From Spizellomyces punctatus DAOM BR117 (Eukaryota; Chytridiomycota; Chytridiomycetes; Spizellomycetales; Spizellomycetaceae): a stretch of 64,000 nucleotides of DNA. The stretch is taken from NCBI RefSeq assembly GCF_000182565.1, contig NW_015971541.1, positions 186,001-250,000 on the forward strand, read 5' to 3'. Every line of letters begins with the position of its first letter. Position 1 is the stretch's first letter. Position numbers and translations under genes: made by a program. The notes under the pieces are model-generated. The model searched no databases and was not told the origin of the DNA. It saw nothing but the letters and a program-made list of their open reading frames with translations. This document shows positions 21,043 through 31,049 of the stretch, piece by piece.

Positions 21043-23347
21043 ATGTCCCACCCATTCCCCCGAGTCATTATCGAACTGGACGTTGATTATTGTAAGTAAG
21101 GGACATCATGCGGACACGTTGTGTAAATGGGGGTGATAATGGAACTCTGTTTCTTCTTAGTTTATGCCCAGGCGGAGGAAGTTCGTGATCCCAGTTTGAA
21201 GTTGCTGCCCGTAGCGATTCAACAGAAGGTAACTTTCATGGACAGCTTACAAGTTGCGTTGGTATTGATGGTTGATGTTCTAGCATATTGTTGTGACCTG
21301 TAACTATGTTGCGAGGAGTTTTGGGGTAGGGAAGTTGGCCCTTCTCTCAGAAGCTGTAAAAAAATGGTAATATTATATATACTACATTTTGAGAGTTCGT
21401 ATCTGATTCTTATTCATCTTCAGCCCTAATTTGGTTATCATTGACGGGTCAGGTTACGTTGACTTGATTGCATGCTGTCACACCATCAGGCCAGATTCCC
21501 TTACCAACGATTACAGATATCACCCGCTACCGACGAGCTTCGCGACAGATTTTCGAACTCGTGAAAACCATATTAAACGGTCATAATGCTGACGAAACGG
21601 GTGCGAATTGGGTGGTGAAGGTGCAAAGATTGGGTATGGACGAATTATTCTTGGATGTGACCGATCTGATTGAGAGGCATCTGAATGAGCGGAACATAAA
21701 CGATATGGAGGTGGAGTTTGACCTTCCTGGAGGCGTGTCGTTTCGATATACTCCTGGTCTGTGGGCGGGCCATGTGATGGGTGAGAGCGAGCGGGAGCTT
21801 GACGGAGAAAGTGGTGATAGTTTGCCAAAGTGGTATTACCAAATGGCATCCCACCTCGCCTCATGTATCCGGTTGGCAATCTATTCCAAACTGGGATTCA
21901 CAACATCAGCTGGAATATCTAGCAACAAACTTTTCGCCAAACTCGCTGCGAGCGCCCACAAACCCAACGATCAGACCACGTTACTTCCAGGTGTGGCCGC
22001 CGATGCCTTTCTTTGCGGAACAAAGCTCCGTGGTATACCTGGCATCGGACATTCAGCTTGCAAAGTCCTTTTGAAGCATGTATCAGAAGCAGAGATGGAT
22101 GAGAAGAGGATCCTGGAGGAAGATGAGCGGGACCGCGGGATCTTAGATTATGTTATGATGGAGAGTGAAAACCCTGACGAGGCCATGCTTCCGGACGCAC
22201 CGTCGACTTCAGCAACGGTTGGAACAACACGCCAGTATTTATCCCGCGAAACGCTGATAAGCCTTCTGGGTCCCAAAATAGGCCCTAATATTTATGACCT
22301 CCTTCGCGGGATAGATCCCACCCCAGTCGTCCCGTCCGGGTGGCCGACCCAAATATCCATTGAAGACTCTTTTCAGCATTGTACAAATGTTCAAGATGTC
22401 CGAGCAAGGCTGTTAGAGCTTGGTCGAATGTTTGTTGAAAGAGTTCAGGAGGAAGAATGGAGCCAAGAAAGCGGGTGGAGGAGATTCGCGAGGTAAGGGT
22501 TCACATGTGCGTGTGTATGACTTGATATTCATTTTGGTTTTGCGGAAAGAAACGTGAGACTGACCATTCGGAGAAGACAAGAAGGGAATATTCGGGCTTG
22601 GTCGGATGACCGCGAATCACGGTAAATTCGTCCCACCGTTTCCAGACACTTTCCATACTTATCTATCACTTTATGCCCAGATCTTTGCCACTTCCTGTCT
22701 CCATCTTCACGCACACAACACCCTCTGCCACCAGATCCCAAGTCCTAGTCGACAAAACCCTCTTACCGCTTTTCCGGAAGATGGTGGGCGACAAGCCGTT
22801 TGACTTGACTCTGTTGAATATTGCCGCGGTGGACTTTAAAAAGGAGACTGTTGGGAGGGATATTGTCGGCTTATTTGCCGCTCAGGAAGAAGGGAAAACG
22901 TTGGTTGACCAAATTGATCAAGAGGTAATAAACGCCCTTCCAGAGGAGATTCGGCGGGAGATTCTGGGAAGTGGCCACCAGGATACACCAATTTTGAGCT
23001 GTACGCGGAAAACGGACACAGGAACTTCTATTGCAGAGTTTTTTGCTAAGGGAGAGGGCAGCGGGATGGGCGTAGAAGATTTGAATCCATTACCTAAGGA
23101 CGGTCGACGAGATACTGTGGGTCATAGAATAGTGAATGAGCAAAATACCTCTACATGGCCGAAAGGAAAGCGAAAGGTCTCTTCAAAGAAAGTAAATATA
23201 TCCAAGAAGAAACCAAAGACCGATGGGCCACTGACGAAAATGTGGCGTATGGGGAAGGAGGACGAGTTTGTATGTCCCAAATGCTCCGAGTCGGTGGCTG
23301 TATCGGGAGTTGCAGCACATGCCCGGCTGCACGAAAAGGATACATAA
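21043..23347 (+). CDS. POLI: Y-family DNA polymerase iota-like, with UBM and C-terminal zinc finger
   Basis: Seven exons (21043-21091, 21161-21228, 21284-21366, 21424-21452, 21490-22492, 22550-22621, 22681-23347) total 656 residues. Palm motif I is VIIELDVDYFYAQAEE (catalytic Asp), then QQKHIVVTCNYVARSFGVGKL, a near match to the animal iota QQKYLVVTCNYEAR. RLGMDELFLDVTD holds the second catalytic Asp-Glu pair. Thumb (TSAGISSNKLFAKLAAS, helix-hairpin-helix LRGIPGIGHSACKVL) and little-finger regions follow. IDQEVINALPEEIRREIL is a classic ubiquitin-binding motif (LP core). The end has CPKCSESVAVSGVAAHARLH, a C2H2 UBZ-like finger. Translesion synthesis past damaged bases. Animal iota has two UBMs and no UBZ; eta has a UBZ, so the finger makes this a mixed arrangement. 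Confidence 0.88.
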
Positions 23348-23667
23348 AAGTGATACATATCGCGCAAATGTATATATTCGAAAAGCAACATGATATTCCT
23401 ACAGAGAAAACCCGTTTTATCGATTCACCAAAATATATACAGAGACCCAACCTCGACATCACAAAGGCTCTCTTTTCCTGTGTTTGGTTTACTTTTTCGT
23501 TTACCTCCTCTAATACCTTTCAAGTAAACTCAATTGAGATCCGCGAGAGTCGGTAGGTTTGCGTCCTATCCACTCGGCGCCGTTTACACCTTTCACATCA
23601 CAAAACACTCAACGTCAGTATACACTTACGTCCTTCCGAGCAAATCACCGCAAAATACTCGAGAGAC
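23348..23667. other. Convergent 3' regions
   Basis: 320 bp between the stops of polymerase iota (plus) and the unrecognised 443-residue gene (minus). Expected to hold both transcript ends; no feature seen. Confidence 0.5.
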
Positions 23668-25189
23668 TCACCACATCTCTCGATCCAGCACGACGCATCG
23701 CGACTCCACTGTTTGTCCCTCCCGATTAACGCTGACCCAATTTCTCATACTCATAACAGTCTTCTTTGGGGACGTTTCCTTGTCGAATAACTTTCGACAA
23801 GTGTTTCTTTTTTCTTTATCTATTGCGCGACGTTCAAGGATGACTGACGAGGAAACGCGGCGCTTCGGAGTGGGAAAAGGGGTCTTTGATGTGTGTTTGG
23901 AAAGTTCCAACGCAAGGTCTTCAGGGATCCGCCAAAGCCTGCAATCCCTCTGTAGAATATCCGCAGAATTGGTATGTCGATCTCCTGCGTACATCAAGAG
24001 TTCAAAGAGATACGCAGGCCAGGTGGGTTTCTTTGATTTTCTGGGTGTGGATGTTGGTGTGATTTGTGTGTTTGGAGAGGACGTTATTTGGGGGCCGATG
24101 ATTTCGGATATTGTTTTCTTTGCGGCACTTTGATAAGGAGCGGGAGCAGTGCGGCTAATGTGGCATGCAAATGAGAGAAGGTACTGGGCGAGATGGCGGT
24201 TGGCGATGGGGAGCAGGAGCATGGTGTCACTGTGGACAAGGTATTCATTCATGGGTGCTTATAAGAATGAGGTGGGGATTCTATCACTTACCGTAATAGG
24301 TCCTCTTGTCGGGGAGTGGGGTAGCGAACGTTGGCGCTGGGTATAATGGTGGCTGTCTCATCGTTTCTATTCAATGTAACAATGGCTGGGTAAAGATAGA
24401 TGATTAGGCTTTGCCTCTTCACCTTTACAGTATAAATTCTCCGACACCACTTACTCCTCCAAATCTCATGTGTCTCACATGGCAAGACCGCTGGCGCACT
24501 GCTTAACAGTTTGACTAATGGGTCAAGCACTGTTTCAAATCGCATTTTCAAGCCCTCGACATCATTATCCTCCATGGCTGATGCATCAGCTAGCGACATG
24601 AGAATGGATGTCATGCATTCTTCTATCTTTTTGGGGACTTCGAGGTTTTGAATGCGCGTGCGGGGCTCAGATGCGTATAAAGCAGTGATGTTTTCTACAT
24701 TGCGCCACTGTTTACGAGAGAGTCCTCAATTATTTATCGGGGCAGGCGAAATGAAGAAAACCTATATGAGCGCACCTGTAGCTCTTGATTGTGCAACCTC
24801 TTTGGCCACATGAAGGAGTACTCTTCATCAGATTTGGGAAGCATGATATCATCAATATACAAGCATTTTTCGATTCTCTGGCTTGCCCACAGCCGGGCGT
24901 ACTTGAGCTCTTCGCATGAAAGGCTGTTAACGCAGCGGTCTGTTGCATAAGGAACTAACGGAATATGGTCAAAATTGGGATCCACCAGTTAAATAGATTA
25001 GGCATCGGAGATACCTTTAAGAACGTCTACATATGAATTCAGATCAACAGAGTCCCCATACTCGATATCTCCCCGTTGCCGTTTGACACCGCATGGTTCT
25101 GGAAGAGGGATCTGAGGAGGGGGGAGGGAGAGGTACGGCGGGGAAGGAGGGAGGCCCTTTTTCGTCTTGTATCCGTTGAGTGTCTGCAT
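23668..25189 (-). CDS. Unrecognised 443-residue protein, four exons
   Basis: Exons 25189-25015, 24954-24776, 24707-24292 and 24229-23668 join with consistent phases into 444 codons. The N-terminus is Pro-rich (LPPSPPYLSLPPPQIPLP) with a basic KRQRG patch. The middle is mostly helical with charged residues (LSCEELKYARLWASQRIEKC, MWPKRLHNQELQWRNVENI). The C-terminal third starts with LLLPIANRHLAQYLLSF and includes WPAYLFELLMYAGDRHTNS, then becomes Ser/Thr/Lys-rich. No signal peptide or membrane segment. I do not recognise a family. A long antisense frame overlaps the last exon, but this gene has the splice support. The start may lie upstream (see the 25190-25829 entry). Confidence 0.65.
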
Positions 25190-25829
25190 GGCGCGCGTCA
25201 CTCTATACTCTCCAACACAGACTTTTGGGACAGCTTGTTCTTACCTGCATAGGAAGAGCCTGATGATGTTTCGGTAATCAAAGATGAGGATGCATCAACG
25301 ACTGTGTCGTTTCGAGCGCAGTGAACCACAAGGTAGAACTGTGGACGGCGGATGAAATATATAATTTATCCAAGGCCTCTTCAAAAACTACAGGAATTTT
25401 GTTCGGCGTCACTTTCAGACGAAAGCTCTGATCTTTCCAAGCTGCCAGAGAAGACAAGAGTAAGCAAGTAATTGTAGCGAATAAAGTTCCGATGCTGCGT
25501 TCAAGTTTTTGACTGAACGTTGTTCCGTCTACCGTCCTCGACTTCACCTACCAATTTCAAGAATCAAGTTCACGGCAAAGAAACCTTCAAGTGCAGCAAA
25601 ATAAAGGCGAAAAACAGCCGTTACAAAGGCCGTGGATATCACTACGAAAAACGGGCACTTGCAAGAGGGCAAATGGGCGCGACGTTCTAGAGTCCCCTTG
25701 TGTTGGGTCACTTCAAGTAACGCGTCCTTACGTAACGCTGGCGTGGCGTTGGGCACGCGCACAATGAGTCACGTGCTTAAGTTGTTATCAGCAATGGTTG
25801 AAAAGCTTTTCGGCCATCTACACGGCAAC
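25190..25829. other. Region between divergent genes, with splice-consistent open frame on the minus strand
   Basis: Between the ATG at 25189 (minus) and RMI2 (plus). On the minus strand three further pieces can be spliced in frame onto the 443-residue gene: one ending LILEI near 25555, one WKDQSFRLKVTPNKIP and one FYLVVHCARNDTVVDAS. No ATG opens this chain before 25762, so it is either an unrecognised N-terminal extension whose first exon I could not find, or chance. The plus strand here should hold the RMI2 promoter. Confidence 0.35.
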
Positions 25830-26361
25830 ATGCCACCACCAAAATCACCCGCCTTCAAATGCTTCATAACCCATCTGTACCAGACGTCTTATATACCATC
25901 CCATGAATCCTTTATCTACGCCAAAACACTCTTTTCAACGGTCAAATTGCAGGTTTCCGTTGTCGTCGCTCGCGTTCTGACTGTCTTGTAGTGCTACCGA
26001 CACTGGCTATCACCTAGGGCATAGTGATCGATTTCCACAATAGCCCACCAAGTTGCATCATTGACGATGCAACAGGGTTGGCACGGATAGACCTCCCCCC
26101 AGACACTCTCGTTGAAAAGGGTTCATGCATATCCGTTGTCGGATCCCTGACGTGGGATCAGGATGATGAAATATTTGCTGTGGTGGCGAATAGAGTCTTT
26201 GAGAAACAAGATGTAGATTGTGAGGGGATATGGGGGATGGAAATTGTGAGGATTCATCGAGAAGGTGCGTGCAACTTTATTTTGAAAGTATTGTGACAAA
26301 CAAACTCATTGGCTGCATAGTGTATTTACCTGATGCAGAGCTGGATGCCTATTTGGCTTGA
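25830..26361 (+). CDS. RMI2: RMI2-like OB-fold protein
   Basis: Three exons (25830-25952, 26018-26264, 26321-26361) encode 136 residues. RMI2 is the OB-fold partner of RMI1 in the BLM-TOP3A-RMI dissolvasome that resolves double Holliday junctions. Matches: PAFKCFITHLYQT at the N-terminus, the OB-fold core IDDATGLARIDLP (family DTSGLFSVCGL), LVEKGSCISVVGSL, and the C-terminal GIWGMEIVRIHREVYLP (animal SLWELEVEDLHRNI). The small size and position of the final helix agree with the family. An in-frame ATG also exists at 25764; the downstream one is chosen because it sits just before the conserved domain. It lies close to polymerase iota and endonuclease V. Confidence 0.8.
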
Positions 26362-26507
26362 AGGGGAACTCTATCTACAAGGCTATGCTATGACTATGAT
26401 ACCCCTAGCTCACCCTTCGTAATTGTCATTTTCGTATGCATTCGATTTATGTCTGAGAAATAGTTGTCAGCACTGGTGGAAATGAGTAGTTGTCATTCGC
26501 ATAAAAC

Positions 26508-28601
26508 TTACTTTGGCACAAAGTTGAATGAAGGCGGCGCAGGCCCCAAGATCATTTCTGAAATCTTCACCCAATCCTTCGAATTTGGACTCGCCATCAT
26601 CGTCTCCAAATCATTCCGTCCGTAATACGCCGGTGGCCGATCATTAATCTTCTGAGGCAACACCTCTAACAATCCCACCGGAATATATCGATACAAAAAT
26701 GACATCCATTCGCACATGAATCGGCGGGTTGTGTTGACTCCCATAGTATCTGAGCCCCAATACTCCAACCCACATTTGGCAAAGTCTTTAAGCATGTCGA
26801 AACGTTCTCCAGAACTGATGTCCCACACGCGTCGTTCACGGATTTCAGTGAAGATCCATGGTTTAATCAACGCGCCACGACCAATCATGACACCATCCAG
26901 ATGCTCCTCTTCGATTTGGCGCCAATAATCTTGTGGGGAAAGGATATCGCCGTTTCCGAATAGAGGTAGATCATTGACAGCGCTGGAACACTCTTTGATG
27001 TATGCCCAGTCGGCCTGCTTTGTGTATCGCTGTTCTTTTGATCGACCATGAAGTGAGACGAGGGACACACCTGCTTGCTTGAAGAGGGGAAGCAGCTTGT
27101 GCGCTACAGGTTTGGACGTTGATATACCCTTTCGCAACTTCACCGTAAAGGGGGTGTCGCCAAGCACGTAGTTTGCCCCTGCACAAATATCGTACAGCTT
27201 GGCTTTCTGATCCAACAACGCACTTCCAGCTCCAATCTTTGTGATACTATCCACCGGACAGCCCAAATTCAAATCCACAAAGTCCACTTCAATCCCCGAC
27301 TCCTTAATCGCCTCACAACACCTCGCAATAGTTTGCACGGAATTTCCCGCAATTTGCACTCCAAAGATATCCTCAGAGACATGTCGTTTTGTCAATGCCC
27401 ATTCATGTTGTTGGCCAGAGAGTAGGTTGGTGACCATAGCCATTTCCCCACAGGTGATATCAACGCCAAACGACTTACAAATGCGGCGGAATGGTAGGTT
27501 TCCGACGGTTGTCAGAGGAGCGAGATAGGTCTTCCCGCGGAAATCCAGGGGCTTCTTTCTATCGCAGCGGAAGCGAATTGTGGCGGGATCGTGATCGAAC
27601 TTTTCTAGGATCTTACGGCGAGCTTCACGATGCTTTTCGTCAAAGATAGTTGTGTTGGCAAACCTTTCCTTGAGTTTTGGTTTGTTCGCTTGCTTGGGCA
27701 CGTCCCCCTTATTCGGTACTTTGGTGAGCTCGGCAATAGCGTCCATCAAACCATCCGTCGCAGTCTCTGATCGTGAGACATCAATCTGCAGACCGCCGTC
27801 ATCGCCATTTAACCCCTCATTCTCACCCGATGTTCCATTGGATGTTCCATTGGACTGCCGCAATTGCATCCCTGGCGGTATATCAATTCCCTCATTGATT
27901 TCCTGCCTTCTCAATTTCGCTGCGTTGTACCAAGTAGTGTATTCATCCGCTTTCTTCAGCTCAATCTTTCTCGTTCGCAGCGCTTTTTGAAATTCCCTCA
28001 GCCCAGCATTTTTGAATACATCTGCCTCCGTTATGCTGGCTGTCTTCTCTTTATCCACAATCATTTTGCCCTCGTTGTCAGTGTGTGCCTTTGCAAATCG
28101 GCATTTTATACCGTACTTGCATTGACCAAACAAGTCGAACTGAGGACAATTAGGTCCAAGGTCTTCTCCCTTGTTCGCAAGATAGGCATCTATATCGTGT
28201 GACCAGCGACAGTTTTTACCCTTCTCACAGGTTTTGCCTTGAGCGACTTCGTTGCAAATTTTGACCTCGTCCCAGACCGCACTACGATCGCGTTTTTTAT
28301 TTTGACCGCGTTGGCGTTTTTTCGACTTGGACGATTCATCTGTTGGAATGCTGAGGACATCAGCCGCGAGTTCTTGGGGTTGATTTTCTAATTTCAGACG
28401 CTTCGCTTCTCGCTCGGAGTTTTCTTCTTGGTAAGCACCCTGCTCTTCAGCTTCGTCGAGGAGAGCTTGGTCATATTGACGCTTATTTTGTTTTGCTGGA
28501 TCATTCTTAGGCTTCAAATATTCCTTCTTTATCGGCGCTACACCGGCTACTTGGACGGGATCTGGTGCTGGCGCATCTTGTGGAGTAACATCGGTCGCCA
28601 T
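26508..28601 (-). CDS. DUS3: tRNA-dihydrouridine(47) synthase (Dus3)
   Basis: A single uninterrupted 697-codon frame, rare in this intron-rich window. The N-terminus is charged and Lys/Glu-rich. Two CCCH zinc fingers follow (CNEVAQGKTCEKGKNCRWSH and CPQFDLFGQCKYGIKCRFAKAH), which in Dus3 help bind tRNA. The FMN-binding TIM barrel has YLAPLTTVGNLPFRRICK, CGEMAMV, LNLGCPVDSITKIGAGSALL with the catalytic Cys, LHGRSKEQRY, GNGDI and GVMIGRGALIKPWIF. The C-terminal helical domain ends PSFNFVPK. It reduces uridine 47 in the variable loop of cytosolic tRNAs. Length and order match the family. Confidence 0.95.
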   Translation of the reverse strand: MATDVTPQDAPAPDPVQVAGVAPIKKEYLKPKNDPAKQNKRQYDQALLDEAEEQGAYQEENSEREAKRLKLENQPQELAADVLSIPTDESSKSKKRQRGQNKKRDRSAVWDEVKICNEVAQGKTCEKGKNCRWSHDIDAYLANKGEDLGPNCPQFDLFGQCKYGIKCRFAKAHTDNEGKMIVDKEKTASITEADVFKNAGLREFQKALRTRKIELKKADEYTTWYNAAKLRRQEINEGIDIPPGMQLRQSNGTSNGTSGENEGLNGDDGGLQIDVSRSETATDGLMDAIAELTKVPNKGDVPKQANKPKLKERFANTTIFDEKHREARRKILEKFDHDPATIRFRCDRKKPLDFRGKTYLAPLTTVGNLPFRRICKSFGVDITCGEMAMVTNLLSGQQHEWALTKRHVSEDIFGVQIAGNSVQTIARCCEAIKESGIEVDFVDLNLGCPVDSITKIGAGSALLDQKAKLYDICAGANYVLGDTPFTVKLRKGISTSKPVAHKLLPLFKQAGVSLVSLHGRSKEQRYTKQADWAYIKECSSAVNDLPLFGNGDILSPQDYWRQIEEEHLDGVMIGRGALIKPWIFTEIRERRVWDISSGERFDMLKDFAKCGLEYWGSDTMGVNTTRRFMCEWMSFLYRYIPVGLLEVLPQKINDRPPAYYGRNDLETMMASPNSKDWVKISEMILGPAPPSFNFVPK

Positions 28602-28733
28602 AATTTAGATCGTTTGAATGTGGGAATTCAAGGAAATCTGGTCTTTAAATCAGTGCAAGCCACGCACATGACTTGTCTCTGCTAAGCAGAGCACATCTGC
28701 TCCTAACCTTCCCACTAACCCTAATGTTATTCC

Positions 28734-29161
28734 ATGGAGAAGGAAACTGCAGCTACTAGGATACAGGTAGAGTCATGGATTGTCGATGGTTTAGAGCTGT
28801 AACTCACGATCTGCTCAAGGCACTATGGCGAGGACATCACTGCAGAAACCGTATTAGGAATCTCTTTGGGGAAGTCAGACAAGAGTATGAGGACATTTAC
28901 GAGGAAACCGAGGGGAGTCCAATGCTGCAGTGGAAAGGTCTTGGGGCCATAAGCATTCCCTCACCTATGCCATATACGCACCAGCACACATTACCCCGAC
29001 AAAATACAGACAAACAGAAACGCATGGAGCGTATAGACCGTCTTAAAGAGCGGCGGGGCGATTTGATGTCAGAGGTGGAATGGGTTAAGCAAGCTATCCT
29101 CTCCCGGCGGATGTGGTTAAACCAACTTCGTAACGGTCCGCCTCTCCCGATATCATCTTGA
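28734..29161 (+). CDS. Small helical protein of unknown function (126 residues)
   Basis: Start ATG at 28734, a 47-nt intron at 28799-28845, then one exon to 29161. Splicing gives VESWIVDGLELNRIRNLFG with no frame break. The middle is QEYEDIYEE followed by a Pro/Gln-rich loop, and the last 45 residues form a Lys/Arg/Glu-rich helix (RIDRLKERRGDLMSEVEWVK) suited to a coiled coil. Length and composition resemble subunits of larger complexes, but no family is recognised. It shares an upstream region of about 130 bp with the divergent Dus3 gene. Confidence 0.55.
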
Positions 29162-29326
29162 GGATGTGCAAAAGAATAGTGAATTCTGTAAATAGATTAC
29201 TTGTAGTAACGCTCTAATAACAGCCCAATTTTGTCCCCGCGATCAAAAGCCACCTTCGCGCGTAAGGCACAGCTCCAGACATTAGTTACGTCGTATTTTT
29301 ATCGCATTCGTTCCATTCCGGGCATC

Positions 29327-30883
29327 ATGACAAGCTACACGGAAGAAGCACTCGTTCAAAAACTGGCTCGACTGGTGGAAACACAGGATAGTATCACTGT
29401 CTTGTCACAATGTGGGTCTGCTATGTGGTGCTTGTCTTGTGCTGGATTACGACCGTGTAGATCAACCGTGGCTTTTTTGCAGGGTTGATGTACCATCGCA
29501 AGCATGCTGGGGCCAGTGTGCAAACATGGGCCAGAGAACTCCATAAAGGTGAGTCTCGTTGAGGCATCTAACTTATTTAAGACAAAGAATTTGACTATTG
29601 CAATGCACCTGATATGACCTCTATACACTCGACAACAGCTCCATCCCACCGAAAGCTCAGTTTCCTCTACCTTGCAAACGACGTAGTCCAGAATAGTCGA
29701 CGAAAAGGGGAGGAATTTGTACGAGAATTTGCCAAAGTGTTTCCGGAAACAGTGCCGCATGTTTATCGGTATGTTCTGCTTCTCTTATCGACGGGACGGT
29801 CACAGTGGAAGCTCACGCCCACTTTCCGCAGACACACAGCACCTGAAATACAGCAAAAAATCACGCGGATTCTGGGGATATTGGAGGAGCGAAAGATCTA
29901 CGGTCCGGACTTTATAAAAGTTATCAAGGATAGACTAGGTATGATCCCCTCGCTGTAGTACCTGCCACTGCGGAAACACCCTTCTGACATTGAATATAGT
30001 CAGTAGACCTCCGGCAGCTACCTTTGCGTCCGAAGATGCTATGGTTATTGGCACTCACCTTGAAAACATCCGAAAAAATGAGGCAGCTAGACAAAAGCTA
30101 GCTGAAAGAGTGCACGAGATACCAGAACAATGGCCTAGTGCTGCTGGTAAGTTGCCAAGCAATAATCTACTTTTGGTGTCTGTTTACTAATGGCGACTAA
30201 GATGGTAATAACCCAGAAGTGGCGGCTGCGATCGAGCAGCTGGAGCGATACCAGCGGGCATTGAAAAGTGATATCAGCGAACGCAACCAATTGATAGAGA
30301 ATCTAAACAAATTGATCCAAAAGCAAGAGTTGCATATTCAGGGCGATGAGCTTGAACTTGAGGTTGGTTGAATGTTGCGCGTCATGCCGTTTTGGTATCT
30401 CTGATCACCTCCTTTACAGCAATGTCAGCATAAGATCAACACTATTCGCGCGGAACCAACTGCTTCCACTCACCCTCTTCAAGATCAGGAAGAAGGTGTC
30501 CAGATTGGGCTCAATGACATTCAAGTCGACCATGCACATGCACTCCCGCATCAGGACGACATAACCAGCGATCCTATACAGGCTGTGATCCCGGACTCTG
30601 AGGGCCTCCCCAGCGACATCCTTCAACAGCTTCAGGTCATGGCAAAAGCTCACCAAGAAGCAACCGGCGCCCCGATCGATTCCGTGATCGACCCTACTAC
30701 CGGAGGCACAACGGACGCCATGATGAATGATCCTCCAATTGCCGATGGTGTCATAACCCATGACATTGTAACGACGCTGGAATTTCTGAGGCGTCAGGGA
30801 GGGGTATGTATCATTTCTTGTCTGCAATGTCTGATTAGTCCTTCATATTGAGATTTCCTGGCTAGCTTTCGACAAAGTCGTAG
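29327..30883 (+). CDS. CTD-interacting-domain protein, Rtt103/RPRD1-like
   Basis: Eight exons (29327-29411, 29483-29548, 29639-29768, 29832-29938, 30000-30146, 30202-30362, 30420-30803, 30866-30883) total 365 residues; the last codes only LSTKS. The CID domain fills the first 130 residues: SQWLMYHRKHAGASVQTWARELHK, KLSFLYLANDVVQNSRRKG (the strongly conserved LYLANDVxQ), FAKVFPETVPHVYRH and ILEERKIYG. A coiled coil follows (AIEQLERYQRALKSDISERN, ENLNKLIQKQ), as in Rtt103 and RPRD proteins. Such proteins bind Ser2/Thr4-phosphorylated RNA polymerase II CTD during transcription termination. The C-terminal 120 residues are disordered. Confidence 0.9.
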
Positions 30884-31049
30884 AACATAAATTTTCTGCA
30901 CTAGCGCATTCTCTGCCTTTAGCTGGCCGACATAATGAATTCCCATGGCTTGCGTTCGATTTTTTATATTCTGCAGCTATCCGTCTCTTTACATGTCCGT
31001 AATTCGGCAACTATTGTAATTTACATTTGGGGAATGGTTCTCTTCTTGT

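Noticed and set aside
23534-24133. 199-codon plus-strand frame antisense to the last exon of the 443-residue gene
   Set aside because: No splice links or motif; the minus-strand frame is supported by three upstream exons in phase.
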